Positions 1-12,800 of a DNA stretch of 64,000 bases are shown piece by piece; position 1 is the stretch's first letter; the number at the start of each line of letters is the position of its first letter. The stretch comes from Hippophae tibetana. Taxonomy: Eukaryota > Streptophyta > Magnoliopsida > Rosales > Elaeagnaceae. The translations under genes and the position numbers were made by a program. The notes under the pieces were generated by a model. It was not told the origin of the DNA, did not search any database, and saw nothing but the letters and a program-made list of their open reading frames with translations. Location of the stretch: NCBI GenBank assembly GCA_037013495.1, contig CM072803.1, positions 53,333,627 through 53,397,626 on the forward strand. The letters run 5' to 3'.

Positions 1-549
1 TCAAGTCGTAATAAATTCCATTTAAATATGTTATAATTATAATGATAAAACATTTGGAGTATTTATTCAGCAACAAACTATTTGTAAAATAGAAATGAGA
101 AAATGTTTAAGTTTTCTTTTCCACTTATTTCTTTTTCCCAATATTCTATCATTATTTTGTTTCCTTCTTAAGTCTTAATTCCCACCAAAATGAAATTAAT
201 TCAAATATTTCTCCCTCTTCTCCCAAGATAAAAAGGTGATGGCTAGAGTTGGTTTTAGACATTATTTGGTAACTTCTTGGTATGTAGCATGAACCATATC
301 CATAGGAGATAAGCATAATATTTCCAATCTTATTTATTTGCTTCTTACTCATAAAATGGGTTTTGTAAACTAGATTCTTAGGAGGAGAGAGATAACCAAA
401 TTTAATTTCAATACAGTGCATTCCAACACAACAAGAATAACTTATAATAAATTGAGAATATTGATGTCATGAAAGAGTTAAAAATGAGAAATAATGTTCT
501 CTTATACGAAATAATGAACAAAATTTCAAACGTTTCATAGTTTTGAATT
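1..549. repeat. Reference monomer, class A1
   Basis: This first full copy serves as the A1 reference. Diagnostic bases are 'ttatttcttttt' near 127-138, 'ttgtttccttcttaag' near 157-172, 'ccaccaaaatgaaa', 'ctcccaagataaaaagg' near 219-235, 'agagttgg', 'tatgtagc', 'tttccaatc', 'cttcttactc', 'gggttttg' and 'gattcttagg'. A pure pyrimidine run of 17 nt lies at 208-224 and a purine run near 380-392. Copy 1099-1647 looks identical by eye, including the uncommon 'aaataatgttctc' and 'caaactatttg' variants. Other A1 copies include 4393, 5491, 6040, 7138, 8236, 10432, 13726 and 18667 (start positions). A subtype with 'ccgacc' in place of 'cccacc' starts at 1648, 2197, 21961, 23608, 59851, 60949 and 62047. 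Confidence 0.95.
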
Positions 550-591
550 TCAAGTCGTAATAAATTCCATTTAAATATGTCATAATTATAA
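528..591. other. Cluster of short palindromes in the conserved block, present in each monomer
   Basis: Shown here for the first monomer junction. AAACGTTT lies at 528-535, ATTTAAAT at 569-576, and ATAATTAT near 582-589. In copies with 'gttataattataatg', such as the one beginning at position 1, the last becomes a 12-bp palindrome (31-42). A further palindrome, AATTAATT, lies at 194-201. AAACGTTT is kept in nearly all copies; exceptions are 'aacgttaca' near 21394 and 'caaccgtttc' near 35663. Dyad symmetries are common in centromeric satellites and could form hairpins or cruciforms; binding is not shown here. Confidence 0.6.
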
Positions 592-1098
592 TGATAAAAC
601 ATTTGGAGTATTTATTCAGCAACAAATTATTTGTAAAATAGAAATGAGAAAATGTTTAAGTTTTCTTTTCCACTTATTTATTTTTCCCAATATTCTATCA
701 TTATGTTGTTTCATTCGTAAGTCTTAATTCCCACCAAAATCAAATTAATTCAAATATTTCTCCCTCTTTTCCCAATGGAAAAGGGCGATGGCTAGAGGTG
801 GTTTTAGACATTATTTGGTAACTTCTTGGTACGTAGCATGAACCATATCCATAGGAGATAACCATAATATTTATAATCTTATTTATTTGCTTCTAACTCA
901 TAAAATGGGTTTTGTAAACTAGATTCTTAGGAGGAGAGAGATAACCAAATTTAATTTCAATACAGTGCATTCCAACACAACTAGAATAACTTATAATAAA
1001 TTGAGAATATTGATGTCATGAAAGAGTTAAAAATGAGAAATATTGTTCTCTTATACGAAATAATGAACAAAATTTCAAACGTTTCATAGTTTTGAATT
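550..1098. repeat. Reference monomer, class B
   Basis: First class B copy. Compared with A1 it has 'ttatttattttt', 'ttgtttcattcgtaag', 'ccaaaatcaaatt', 'ttcccaatggaaaaggg', 'cgatggctagaggtgg', 'tacgtagc', 'tttataatc' and 'cttctaactc'. Most B copies also have 'gattcatagg', but this one keeps the A-like 'gattcttagg', so it is slightly mosaic. It has more CpG sites than A1 (in 'attcgtaag', 'ggcgatgg' and 'tacgtagc'). Typical B copies with 'gattcatagg' start at 3295, 3844, 6589, 7687, 10981, 14275 and 19216, and class B is common again from 33489 onward. Confidence 0.93.
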
Positions 1099-2745
1099 TC
1101 AAGTCGTAATAAATTCCATTTAAATATGTTATAATTATAATGATAAAACATTTGGAGTATTTATTCAGCAACAAACTATTTGTAAAATAGAAATGAGAAA
1201 ATGTTTAAGTTTTCTTTTCCACTTATTTCTTTTTCCCAATATTCTATCATTATTTTGTTTCCTTCTTAAGTCTTAATTCCCACCAAAATGAAATTAATTC
1301 AAATATTTCTCCCTCTTCTCCCAAGATAAAAAGGTGATGGCTAGAGTTGGTTTTAGACATTATTTGGTAACTTCTTGGTATGTAGCATGAACCATATCCA
1401 TAGGAGATAAGCATAATATTTCCAATCTTATTTATTTGCTTCTTACTCATAAAATGGGTTTTGTAAACTAGATTCTTAGGAGGAGAGAGATAACCAAATT
1501 TAATTTCAATACAGTGCATTCCAACACAACAAGAATAACTTATAATAAATTGAGAATATTGATGTCATGAAAGAGTTAAAAATGAGAAATAATGTTCTCT
1601 TATACGAAATAATGAACAAAATTTCAAACGTTTCATAGTTTTGAATTTCAAGTCGTAATAAATTCCATTTAAATATGTCATAATTATAATGATAAAACAT
1701 TTGGAGTATTTATTCAGCAACAAATTATTTGTAAAATAGAAATGAGAAAATGTTTAAGTTTTCTTTTCCACTTATTTCTTTTTCCCAATATTCTATCATT
1801 ATTTTGTTTCCTTCTTAAGTCTTAATTCCGACCAAAATGAAATTAATTCAAATATTTCTCCCTCTTCTCCCAAGATAAAAAGGTGATGGCTAGAGTTGGT
1901 TTTAGACATTATTTGGTAACTTCTTGGTATGTAGCATGAACCATATCCATAGGAGATAAGCATAATATTTCCAATCTTATTTATTTGCTTCTTACTCATA
2001 AAATGGGTAGTGTAAACTAGATTCTTAGGAGGAGAGAGATAACCAAATTTAATTTCAATACAGTGCATTCCAACACAACAAGAATAACTTATAATAAATT
2101 GAGAATATTGATGTCATGAAAGAGTTAAAAATGAGAAATATTGTTCTCTTATACGAAATAATGAACAAAATTTCAAACGTTTCATAGTTTTGAATTTCAA
2201 GTCGTAATAAATTCCATTTAAATATGTCATAATTATAATGATAAAACATTTGGAGTATTTATTCAGCAACAAATTATTTGTAAAATAGAAATGAGAAAAT
2301 GTTTAAGTTTTCTTTTCCACTTATTTCTTTTTCCCAATATTCTATCATTATTTTGTTTCCTTCTTAAGTCTTAATTCCGACCAAAATGAAATTAATTCAA
2401 ATATTTCTCCCTCTTCTCCCAAGATAAAAAGGTGATGGCTAGAGTTGGTTTTAGACATTATTTGGTAACTTCTTGGTATGTAGCATGAACCATATCCATA
2501 GGAGATAAGCATAATATTTCCAATCTTATTTATTTGCTTCTTACTCATAAAATGGGTTTTGTAAACTAGATTCTTAGGAGGAGAGAGATAACCAAATTTA
2601 ATTTCAATACAGTGCATTCCAACACAACAAGAATAACTTATAATAAATTGAGAATATTGATGTCATGAAAGAGTTAAAAATGAGAAATATTGTTCTCTTA
2701 TACGAAATAATGAACAAAATTTCAAACGTTTCATAGTTTTGAATT

Positions 2746-3294
2746 TCAAGTCGTAATAAATTCCATTTAAATATGTCATAATTATAATGATAAAACATTT
2801 GGAGTATTTATTCAGCAACAAATTATTTGTAAAATAGAAATGAGAAAATGTTTAAGTTTTCTTTTCCACTTATTTCTTTTTCCCAATATTCTATCATTAT
2901 GTTGTTTCATTCGTAAGTCTTAATTCCCACCAAAATCAAATTAATTCAAATATTTCTCCCTCTTTTCCCAATGGAAAAGGGCGATGGCTAGAGGTGGTTT
3001 TAGACATTATTGGGTAACTTCTTGGTATGTAGCATGAACCATATCCATAGGAGATAAGCATAATATTTCCAATCTTATTTATTTGCTTCTTACTCATAAA
3101 ATGGGTTTTGTAAACTAGATTCTTAGGAGGAGAGAGATAACCAAATTTAATTTCAATACAGTGCATTACAACACAACAAGAATAACTTATAATAAATTGA
3201 GAATATTGATGTCATGAAAGAGTTAAAAAGGAGAAATATTGTTCTCTTATACGAAATAATGAAAAAAATTTCAAACGTTTCATAGTTTTGAATT
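2746..3294. repeat. Reference monomer, class C (B-head/A-tail mosaic)
   Basis: This monomer has B diagnostics up to about monomer position 250 ('ttgtttcattcgtaag', 'caaaatcaaatt', 'ttcccaatggaaaaggg', 'agaggtgg') and A diagnostics afterwards ('tatgtagc', 'tttccaatc', 'cttcttactc', 'gattcttagg'). Later C copies mostly keep the B-type 'tacgtagc', which places the switch between that site and 'tttccaatc' some 40 bp downstream. The simplest reading is a recombinant of A and B, made by gene conversion or unequal exchange and then amplified. C copies become frequent from 16471 and make up about half the monomers in 21-32 kb. Confidence 0.88.
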
Positions 3295-6200
3295 TCAAGT
3301 CGTAATAAATTCCATTTAAATATATCATAATTATAATGATAAAACATTTGGAGTATTTATTCAGCAACAAATTATTTGTAAAATAGAAATGAGAAAATGT
3401 TTAAGTTTTCTTTTCCACTTATTTATTTTTCCCAATATTCTATCATTATGTTGTTTCATTCGTAAGTCTTAATTCCCACCAAAATCAAATTAATTCAAAT
3501 ATTTCTCCCTCTTTTCCCAATGGAAAAGGGCGATGGCTAGAGGTGGTTTTAGACATTATTTGGTAACTTCTTGGTACGTAGGATGAACCATATCCATAGG
3601 AGATAACCATAATATTTATAATCTTATTTATTTGCTTCTAACTCATAAAATGGGTTTTGTAAACTAGATTCATAGGAGGAGAGAGATAACCAAATTTAAT
3701 TTCAATACAGTGCATTCCAACACAACAAGAATAACTTATAATAAATTGAGAATATTGATGTCATGAAAGAGTTAAAAATGAGAAATATTGTTCTCTTATA
3801 CGAAATAATGAACAAAATTTCAAACGTTTCATAGTTTTGAATTTCAAGTCGTAATAAATTCCATTTAAATATGTCATAATTATAATGATAAAACATTTGG
3901 AGTATTTATTCAGCAACAAATTATTTGTAAAATAGAAATGAGAAAATGTTTAAGTTTTCTTTTCCACTTATTTATTTTTCCCAATATTCTATCATTACTT
4001 TGTTTCATTCGTAAGTCTTAATTCCCACCAAAATCAAATTAATTCAAATATTTCTCCCTCTTTTCCCAATGGAAAAGGGCGATGGCTAGAGGTGGTTTTA
4101 GACATTATTTGGTAACTTCTTGGTACGTAGCATGAACCATATCCATAGGAGATAAGCATAATATTTATAATCTTATTTATTTGCTTGTAACTCATAAAAT
4201 GGGTTTTGTAAACTAGATTCATAGGAGGAGAGAGATAACCAAATTTAATTTCAATACAGTGCATTCCAACACAACAAGAATAACTTATATTAAATTGAGA
4301 ATATTGATGTCATGAAAGAGTTAAAAATGAGAAATATTGTTCTCTTATACGAAATAATGAACAAAATTTCAAACGTTTCATAGTTTTGAATTTCAAGTCG
4401 TAATAAATTCCATTTAAATATGTCATAATTATAATGATAAAACATTTGGAGTATTTATTCAGCGACAAATTATTTGTAAAATAGAAATGAGAAAATGTTT
4501 AAGTTTTCTTTTCCACTTATTTCTTTTTCCCAATATTCTATCATTATTTTGTTTCCTTCTTAAGTCTTAATTCCCACCAAGATGAAATTAATTCAAATAT
4601 TTCTCCCTCTTCTCCCAAGATAAAAAGGTGATGGCTAGAGTTGGTTTTAGACATTATTTGGTAACTTCTTGGTATGTAGCATGAACCATATCCATAGGAG
4701 ATAAGCATAATATTTCCAATCTTATTTATTTGCTTCTTACTCATAAAATGGGTTTTGTAAACTAGATTCTTAGGAGGAGAGAGATAACCAAATTTAATTT
4801 CAATACAGTGCATTCCAACACAACAAGAATAACTTATAATAAATTGAGAATATTGATGTCATGAAAGAGTTAAAAATGAGAAATATTGTTCTCTTATACG
4901 AAATAATGAACAAAATTTCAAACGTTTCATAGTTTTGAATTTCAAGTCGTAATAAATTCCATTTAAATATATCATAATTATAATGATAAAACATTTGGAG
5001 TATTTATTCAGCAACAAATTATTTGTAAAATAGAAATGAGAAAATGTTTAAGTTTTCTTTTCCACTTATTTATTTTTCCCAATATTCTATCATTATGTTG
5101 TTTCATTCGTAAGTCTTAATTCCCACCAAAATCAAATTAATTCAAATATTTCTCCCTCTTTTCCCAATGGAAAAGGGCGATGGCTAGAGGTGGTTTTAGA
5201 CATTATTTGGTAACTTCTTGGTACGTAGCATGAACCATATCCATAGGAGATAAGCATAATATTTATAATCTTATTTATTTGCTTCTAACTCATAAAATGG
5301 GTTTTGTAAACTAGATTCTTAGGAGGAGAGAGATAACCAAATTTAATTTCAATACAGTGCATTCCAACACAACTAGAATAACTTATAATAAATTGAGAAT
5401 ATTGATGTCATGAAAGAGTTAAAAATGAGAAATATTGTTCTCTTATACGAAATAATGAACAAAATTTCAAACGTTTCATAGTTTTGAATTTCAAGTCGTA
5501 ATAAATTCCATTTAAATATTTTATAATTATAATGATAAAACATTTCCAGTATTTATTCAGCAACAAACTATTTGTAAAATAGAAATGAGAAAATGTTTAA
5601 GTTTTCTTTTCCACTTATTTCTTTTTCCCAATATTCTATCATTATTTTGTTTCCTTCTTAAGTCTTAATTCCCACCAAAATGAAATTAATTCAAATATTT
5701 CTCCCTCTTCTCCCAAGATAAAAAGGTGATGGCTAGAGTTGGTTTTAGACATTATTTGGTAACTTCTTGGTATGTAGCATGAACCATATCCATAGGAGAT
5801 AAGCATAATATTTCCAATCTTATTTATTTGCTTCTTACTCATAAAATGGGTTTTGTAAACTAGATTCTTAGGAGGAGAGAGATAACCAAATTTAATTTCA
5901 ATACAGTGCATTCCAACACAATAAGAATAACTTATAATAAATTGAGAATATTGATGTCATGAAAGAGTTAAAAATGAGAAATATTGTTCTCTTATACGAA
6001 ATAATGAACAAAATTTCAAACGTTTCATAGTTTTGAATTTCAAGTCGTAATAAATTCCATTTAAATATATCATAATTTTAATGATAAAACATTTGGAGTA
6101 TTTATTCAGCAACAAATTATTTGTAAAATAGAAATGAGAAAATGTTTAAGTTTTCTTTTCCACTTATTTCTTTTTCCCAATATTCTATCATTATTTTGTT

Positions 6201-6588
6201 TCCTTCTTAAGTCTTAATTCCCACCAAAATGAAATTAATTCAAATATTTCTCCCTCTTCTCCCAAGATAAAAAGGTGATGGCTAGAGTTGGTTTTAGACA
6301 TTATTTGGTAACTTCTTGGTATGTAGCATGAACCATATCCATAAGAGATAAGCATAATATTTGCAATCTTATTTATTTGCTTCTTACTCATAAAATGGGT
6401 TTTGTAAACTAGATTCTTAGGAATAGAGAGATAACCAAATTTAATTTCAATACAGTGCATTCCAACACAACAAGAATAACTTATAATAAATTGAGAATAT
6501 TGATGTCATGAAAGAGTTAAAAATGAGAAATATTGTTCTCTTATACGAAATAATGAACAAAATTTCAAACGTTTCATAGTTTGGAATT

Positions 6589-8784
6589 TCAAGTCGTAAT
6601 AAATTCCATTTAAATATATCATAATTATAATGATAAAACATTTGGAGTATTTATTCAGCAACAAATTATTTGTAAAATAGAAATGAGAAAATGTTTAAGT
6701 TTTCTTTTCCACTTATTTATTTTTCCCAATATTCTATCATTATGTTGTTTCATTCGTAAGTCTTAATTCCCACCAAAATCAAATTAATTCAAATATTTCT
6801 CCCTCTTTTCCCAATGGAAAAGGGCGATGGCTAGAGGTGGTTTTAGACATTATTTGGTAACTTCTTGGTACGTAGCATGAACCATATCCATAGGAGATAA
6901 GCATAATATTTATAATCTTATTTATTTGCTTCTAACTCATAAAATGGGTTTTGTAAACTAGATTCATAGGAGGAGAGAGATAACCAAATTTAATTTCAAT
7001 ACAGTGCATTCCAACACAACAAGAATAAATTATAATAAATTGAGAATATTGATGTCAGGAAAGAGTTAAAAATGAGAAATATTGTTCTCTTATACGAAAT
7101 AATGAACAAAATTTCAAACGTTTCATAGTTTTGAATTTCAAGTCGTAATAAATTCCATTTAAATATGTCATAATTATAATGATAAAACATTTGGAGTATT
7201 TATTCAGCAACAAATTATTTGTAAAATAGAAATGAGAAAATGTTTAAGTTTTCTTTTCCACTTATTTCTTTTTCCCAATATTCTATCATTATTTTGTTTC
7301 CTTCTTAAGTCTTAATTCCCACCAAAATGAAATTAATTCAAATATTTCTCCCTCTTCTCCCAAGATAAAAAGGTGATGGCTAGAGTTGGTTTTAGACATT
7401 ATTTGGTAACTTCTTGGTACGTAGCATGAACCATATCCATAGGAGATAAGCATAATATTTCCAATCTTATTTATTTGCTTCTTACTCATAAAATGGGTTT
7501 TGTAAACTAGATTCTTAGGAGGAGAGAGATAACCAAATTTAATTTCAATACAGTGCATTCCAACACAACAAGAATAACTTATAATAAATTGAGAATATTG
7601 ATGTCATGAAAGAGTTAAAAATGAGAAATATTGTTCTCTTATACGAAATAATGAACAAAATTTCAAACGTTTCATAGTTTTGAATTTCAAGTCGTAATAA
7701 ATTCCATTTAAATATATCATAATTATAATGATAAAACATTTGGAGTATTTATTCAGCAACAAATTATTTGTAAAATAGAAATGAGAAAATGTTTAAGTTT
7801 TCTTTTCCACTTATTTATTTTTCCCAATATTCTATCATTATGTTGTTTCATTCGTAAGTCTTAATTCCCACCAAAATCAAATTAATTCAAATATTTCTCC
7901 CTCTTTTCCCAATGGAAAAGGGCGATGGCTAGAGGTGGTTTTAGACATTATTTGGTAACTTCTTGGTACGTAGCATGAACCATATCCATAGGAGATAAGC
8001 ATAATATTTATAATCTTATTTATTTGCTTCTAACTCATAAAATGGGTTTTGTAAACTAGATTCATAGGAGGAGAGAGATAACCAAATTTAATTTCAATAC
8101 AGTGCATTCCAACACAACAAGAATAAATTATAATAAATTGAGAATATTGATGTCAGGAAAGAGTTAAAAATGAGAAATATTGTTCTCTTATACGAAATAA
8201 TGAACAAAATTTCAAACGTTTCATAGTTTTGAATTTCAAGTCGTAATAAATTCCATTTAAATATGTCATAATTATAATGATAAAACATTTGGAGTATTTA
8301 TTCAGCAACAAATTATTTGTAAAATAGAAATGAGAAAATGTTTAAGTTTTCTTTTCCACTTATTTCTTTTTCCCAATATTCTATCATTATTTTGTTTCCT
8401 TCTTAAGTCTTAATTCCCACCAAAATGAAATTAATTCAAATATTTCTCCCTCTTCTCCCAAGATAAAAAGGTGATGGCTAGAGTTGGTTTTAGACATTAT
8501 TTGGTAACTTCTTGGTACGTAGCATGAACCATATCCATAGGAGATAAGCATAATATTTCCAATCTTATTTATTTGCTTCTTACTCATAAAATGGGTTTTG
8601 TAAACTAGATTCTTAGGAGGAGAGAGATAACCAAATTTAATTTCAATACAGTGCATTCCAACACAACAAGAATAACTTATAATAAATTGAGAATATTGAT
8701 GTCATGAAAGAGTTAAAAATGAGAAATATTGTTCTCTTATACGAAATAATGAACAAAATTTCAAACGTTTCATAGTTTTGAATT
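6589..8784. repeat. Tandemly duplicated 1,098-bp B-A1 dimer
   Basis: Copies 6589-7686 and 7687-8784 each consist of one B and one A1 monomer. They share rare changes seen nowhere else in the window: 'aagaataaattata' (7021 and 8119) and 'gatgtcaggaaagag' (7051 and 8149). The A1 members share the 'tacgtagc' form, unusual in A1. By eye I find no difference between the two 1,098-bp copies, so this is among the youngest duplications in the window. Confidence 0.88.
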
Positions 8785-9882
8785 TCAAGTCGTAATAAAT
8801 TCCATTTAAATATATCATAATTATAATGATAAAACATTTGGAGTATTTATTCAGCAACAAATTATTTGTAAAATAGAAATGAGAAAATGTTTAAGTTTTC
8901 TTTTCCACTTATTTATTTTTCCCAATATTCTATCATTATGTTGTTTCATTCGTAAGTCTTAATTCCCACCAAAATGAAATTAATTCAAATATTTCTCCCT
9001 CTTCTCCCAAGATAAAAAGGTGATGGCTAGAGGTGGTTTTAGACATTATTTGGTAACTTCTTGGTATGTAGCATGAACCATATCCATAGGAGATAAGCAT
9101 AATATTTCCAATCTTATTTATTTGCTTCTTACTCATAAAATGGGTTTTGTAAACTAGATTCTTAGGAGGAGAGAGATAAGCAAATTTAATTTCAATACAG
9201 TGCATTCCAACACAACAAGAATAACTTATAATAAATTGAGAATATTGATGTCATGAAAGAGTTAAAAATGAGAAATATTGTTCTCTTATACGAAATAATG
9301 AACAAAATTTCAAACGTTTCATAGTTTTGAATTTCAAGTCGTAATAAATTCCATTTAAATATGTCATAATTATAATGATAAAACATTTGGAGTATTTATT
9401 CAGCAACAAATTATTTGTAAAATAGAAATGAGAAAATGTTTAAGTTTTCTTTTCCACTTATTTATTTTTCCCAATATTCTATCATTATTTTGTTTCATTC
9501 GTAAGTCTTAATTCCCACCAAAATCAAATTAATTCAAATATTTCTCCCTCTTTTCCCAATGGAAAAGGGCGATGGCTAGAGGTGGTTTTAGACATTATTT
9601 GGTAACTTCTTGGTACGTAGCATGAACCATATCCATAGGAGATAAGCATAATATTTCCAATCTTATTTATTTGCTTCTTACTCATAAAATGGGTTTTGTA
9701 AACTAGATTCTTAGGAGGAGAGAGATAAGCAAATTTAATTTCAATACAGTGCATTCCAACACAACAAGAATAACTTATAATAAATTGAGAATATTGATGT
9801 CATGAAAGAGTTAAAAATGAGAAATATTGTTCTCTTATACGAAATAATGAACAAAATTTCAAACGTTTCATAGTTTTGAATT
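8785..9882. repeat. Two mosaic monomers sharing a private marker
   Basis: Both monomers carry 'gagagataagcaaattt' (near 9176 and 9725), whereas other copies have 'gagataaccaaattt'. The first has a B-like start ('ttatttattttt', 'ttgtttcattcg') but an A core ('atgaaatt', 'ctcccaagataaaaagg') and 'agaggtgg'. The second has a B core and an A tail with 'ttttgtttcattcg'. They probably arose from one founder by duplication, followed by conversion from different neighbours. Confidence 0.8.
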
Positions 9883-12800
9883 TCAAGTCGTAATAAATTC
9901 CATTTAAATATGTCATAATTATAATGATAAAACATTTGGAGTATTTATTCAGCAACAAATTATTTGTAAAATAGAAATGAGAAAATGTTTAAGTTTTCTT
10001 TTCCACTTATTTATTTTTCCCAATATTCTATCATTATTTTGTTTCATTCGTAAGTCTTAATTCCCACCAAAATCAAATTAATTCAAATATTTCTCCCTCT
10101 TTTCCCAATGGAAAAGGGCGATGGCTAGAGGTGGTTTTAGACATTATTTGGTAACTTCTTGGTACGTAGCATGAACCATATCCATAGGAGATAAGCATAA
10201 TATTTATAATCTTATTTATTTGCTTCTAACTCATAAAATGGGTTTTGTAAACTAGATTCATAGGAGGAGACAGATAACCAAATTTAATTTCAATACAGTG
10301 CATTCCAACACAACAGGAATAACTTATAATAAATTGAGAATATTGATGTCATGAAAGAGTTAAAAATGAGAAATATTGTTCTCTTATACGAAATAATGAA
10401 CAAAATTTCAAACGTTTCATAGTTTTGAATTTCAAGTCGTAATAAATTTCATTTTAATATGTCATAATTATAATGATAAAACATTTGGAGTATTTATTCA
10501 GCAACAAATTATTTGTAAAATAGAAATGAGAAAATGTTTAAGTTTTCTTTTCCACTTATTTCTTTTTCCCAATATTCTATCATTATTTTGTTTCCTTCTT
10601 AAGTCTTAATTCCCACCAAAATGAAATTAATTCAAATATTTCTCCCTCTTCTCCCAAGATAAAAAGGTGATGGCTAGAGTTGGTTTTAGACATTATTTGG
10701 TAACTTCTTGGTATGTAGCATGAACCATATCCATAGGAGATAAGCATAATATTTCCAATCTTATTTATTTGCTTCTTACTCATAAAATGGGTTTTGTAAA
10801 CTAGATTCTTAGGAGGAGAGAGATAACCAAATTTAATTTCAATACAGTGCATTCCAACACAACAAGAATAACTTATAATAAATTGAGAATATTGATGTCA
10901 TGAAAGAGTTAAAAATGAGAAATATTGTTCTCTTATACGAAATAATGAACAAAATTTCAAACGTTTCATAGTTTTGAATTTCAAATCGTAATAAATTCCA
11001 TTTAAATATATCATAATTATAATGATAAAACATTTGGAGTATTTATTCAGCAACAAATTATTTGTAAAATAGAAATGAGAAAATGTTTAAGTTTTCTTTT
11101 CCACTTATTTATTTTTCCCAATATTCTATCATTATGTTGTTTCATTCGTAAGTCTTAATTCCCACCAAAATCAAATTAATTCAAATATTTCTCCCTCTTT
11201 TCCCAATGGAAAAGGGCGATGGCTAGAGGTGGTTTTAGACATTATTTGGTAACTTCTTGGTACGTAGCATGAACCATATCCATAGGAGATAACCATAATA
11301 TTTATAATCTTATTTATTTGCTTCTAACTCATAAAATGGGTTTTGTAAACTAGATTCATAGGAGGAGAGAGATAACCAAATTTAATTTCAATACAGTGCA
11401 TTCCAACACAACAAGAATAACTTATAATAAATTGAGAATATTGATGTCATGAAAGAGTTAAAAATGAGAAATATTGTTCTCTTATACGAAATAATGAACA
11501 AAATTTCAAACGTTTCATAGTTTTGAATTTCAAGTCGTAATAAATTCCATTTAAATATGTCATAATTATAATGATAAAACATTTGGAGTATTTATTCAGC
11601 AACAAATTATTTGTAAAATAGAAATGAGAAAATGTTTAAGTTTTCTTTTCCACTTATTTATTTTTCCCAATATTCTATCATTATTTTGTTTCATTCGTAA
11701 GTCTTAATTCCCACCAAAATCAAATTAATTCAAATATTTCTCCCTCTTTTCCCAATGGAAAAGGGCGATGGCTAGAGGTGGTTTTAGACATTATTTGGTA
11801 ACTTCTTCGTACGTAGCATGAACCATATCCATAGGAGATAAGCATAATATTTATAATCTTAATTATTTGCTTCTTACTCATAAAATGGGTTTTGTAAACT
11901 AGATTCTTAGGAGGAGAGAGATAACCAAATTTAATTTCAATACAGTGCATTCCAACACAACAAGAATAACTTATAATAAATTGAGAATATTGATGTCATG
12001 AAAGAGTTAAAAATGAGAAATGTTGTTCTCTTATACGAAATAATGAACAAAATTTCAAACGTTTCATAGTTTTGAATTTCAAGTCGTAATAAATTCCATT
12101 TAAATATATCATAATTATAATGATAAAACATTTGGAGTATTTATTCAGCAACAAATTATTTGTAAAATAGAAATGAGAAAATGTTTAAGTTTTCTTTTCC
12201 ACTTATTTCTTTTTCCCAATATTCTATCATTATTTTGTTTCCTTCTTAAGTCTTAATTCCCACCAAAATGAAATTAATTCAAATATTTCTCCCTCTTCTC
12301 CCAAGATAAAAAGGTGATGGCTAGAGGTGGTTTTAGACATTATTTGGTAACTTCTTGGTATGTAGCATGAACCATATCCATAGGAGATAAGCATAATATT
12401 TCCAATCTTATTTATTTGCTTCTTACTCATAAAATGGGTTTTGTAAACTAGATTCTTAGGAGGAGAGAGATAACCAAATTTAATTTCAATACAGTGCATT
12501 CCAACACAACAAGAATAACTTATAATAAATTGAGAATATTGATGTCATGAAAGAGTTAAAAATGAGAAATATTGTTCTCTTATACGAAATAATGAACAAA
12601 ATTTCAAACGTTTCATAGTTTTGAATTTCAAGTCGTAATAAATTCCATTTAAATATATCGTAATTATAATGATAAAACATTTGGAGTATTTATTCAGCAA
12701 CAAATTATTTGTAAAATAGAAATGAGAAAATGTTTAAGTTTTCTTTTCCACTTATTTCTTTTTCCCAATATTCTATCATTATTTTGTTTCCTTCTTAAGT

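Larger units (their letters stand above)
1..6588. repeat. Irregular A1/B segment of the array (12 monomers)
   Basis: By start position the classes are A1 (1), B (550), A1 (1099), A with 'ccgacc' and 'gggtagtg' (1648), A with 'ccgacc' (2197), C (2746), B (3295), B (3844), A1 (4393), B (4942), A1 (5491) and A1 (6040). Copy 1 and copy 1099 look identical, so a dimer-sized duplication is likely there. Several copies carry private changes: 'attactttg' in 3844, 'catttccag' and 'aatattttataatt' in 5491, and 'ggaatagagag' in 6040. No long higher-order unit is visible. Confidence 0.85.

Noticed and set aside
380..398. Shine-Dalgarno-like 'aggaggagag' as a ribosome binding site
   Set aside because: It is on the plus strand with no reading frame following it at a suitable distance, and it recurs in every satellite monomer of a probable eukaryote.
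152..421. 89-codon minus-strand reading frame (and its 76-codon forms in B/C copies) as a gene family
   Set aside because: It occurs only as part of a 549-bp tandem repeat, class differences shift its C-terminal end, many copies lose it by ordinary substitutions, and I recognise no domain. The repeat explains its recurrence.
408..602. 64-codon minus-strand reading frame as a small membrane protein
   Set aside because: Hydrophobic F/I/Y/L-rich translation is expected of AT-rich DNA on this strand. The conservation is DNA-level and covers flanking non-coding bases equally.
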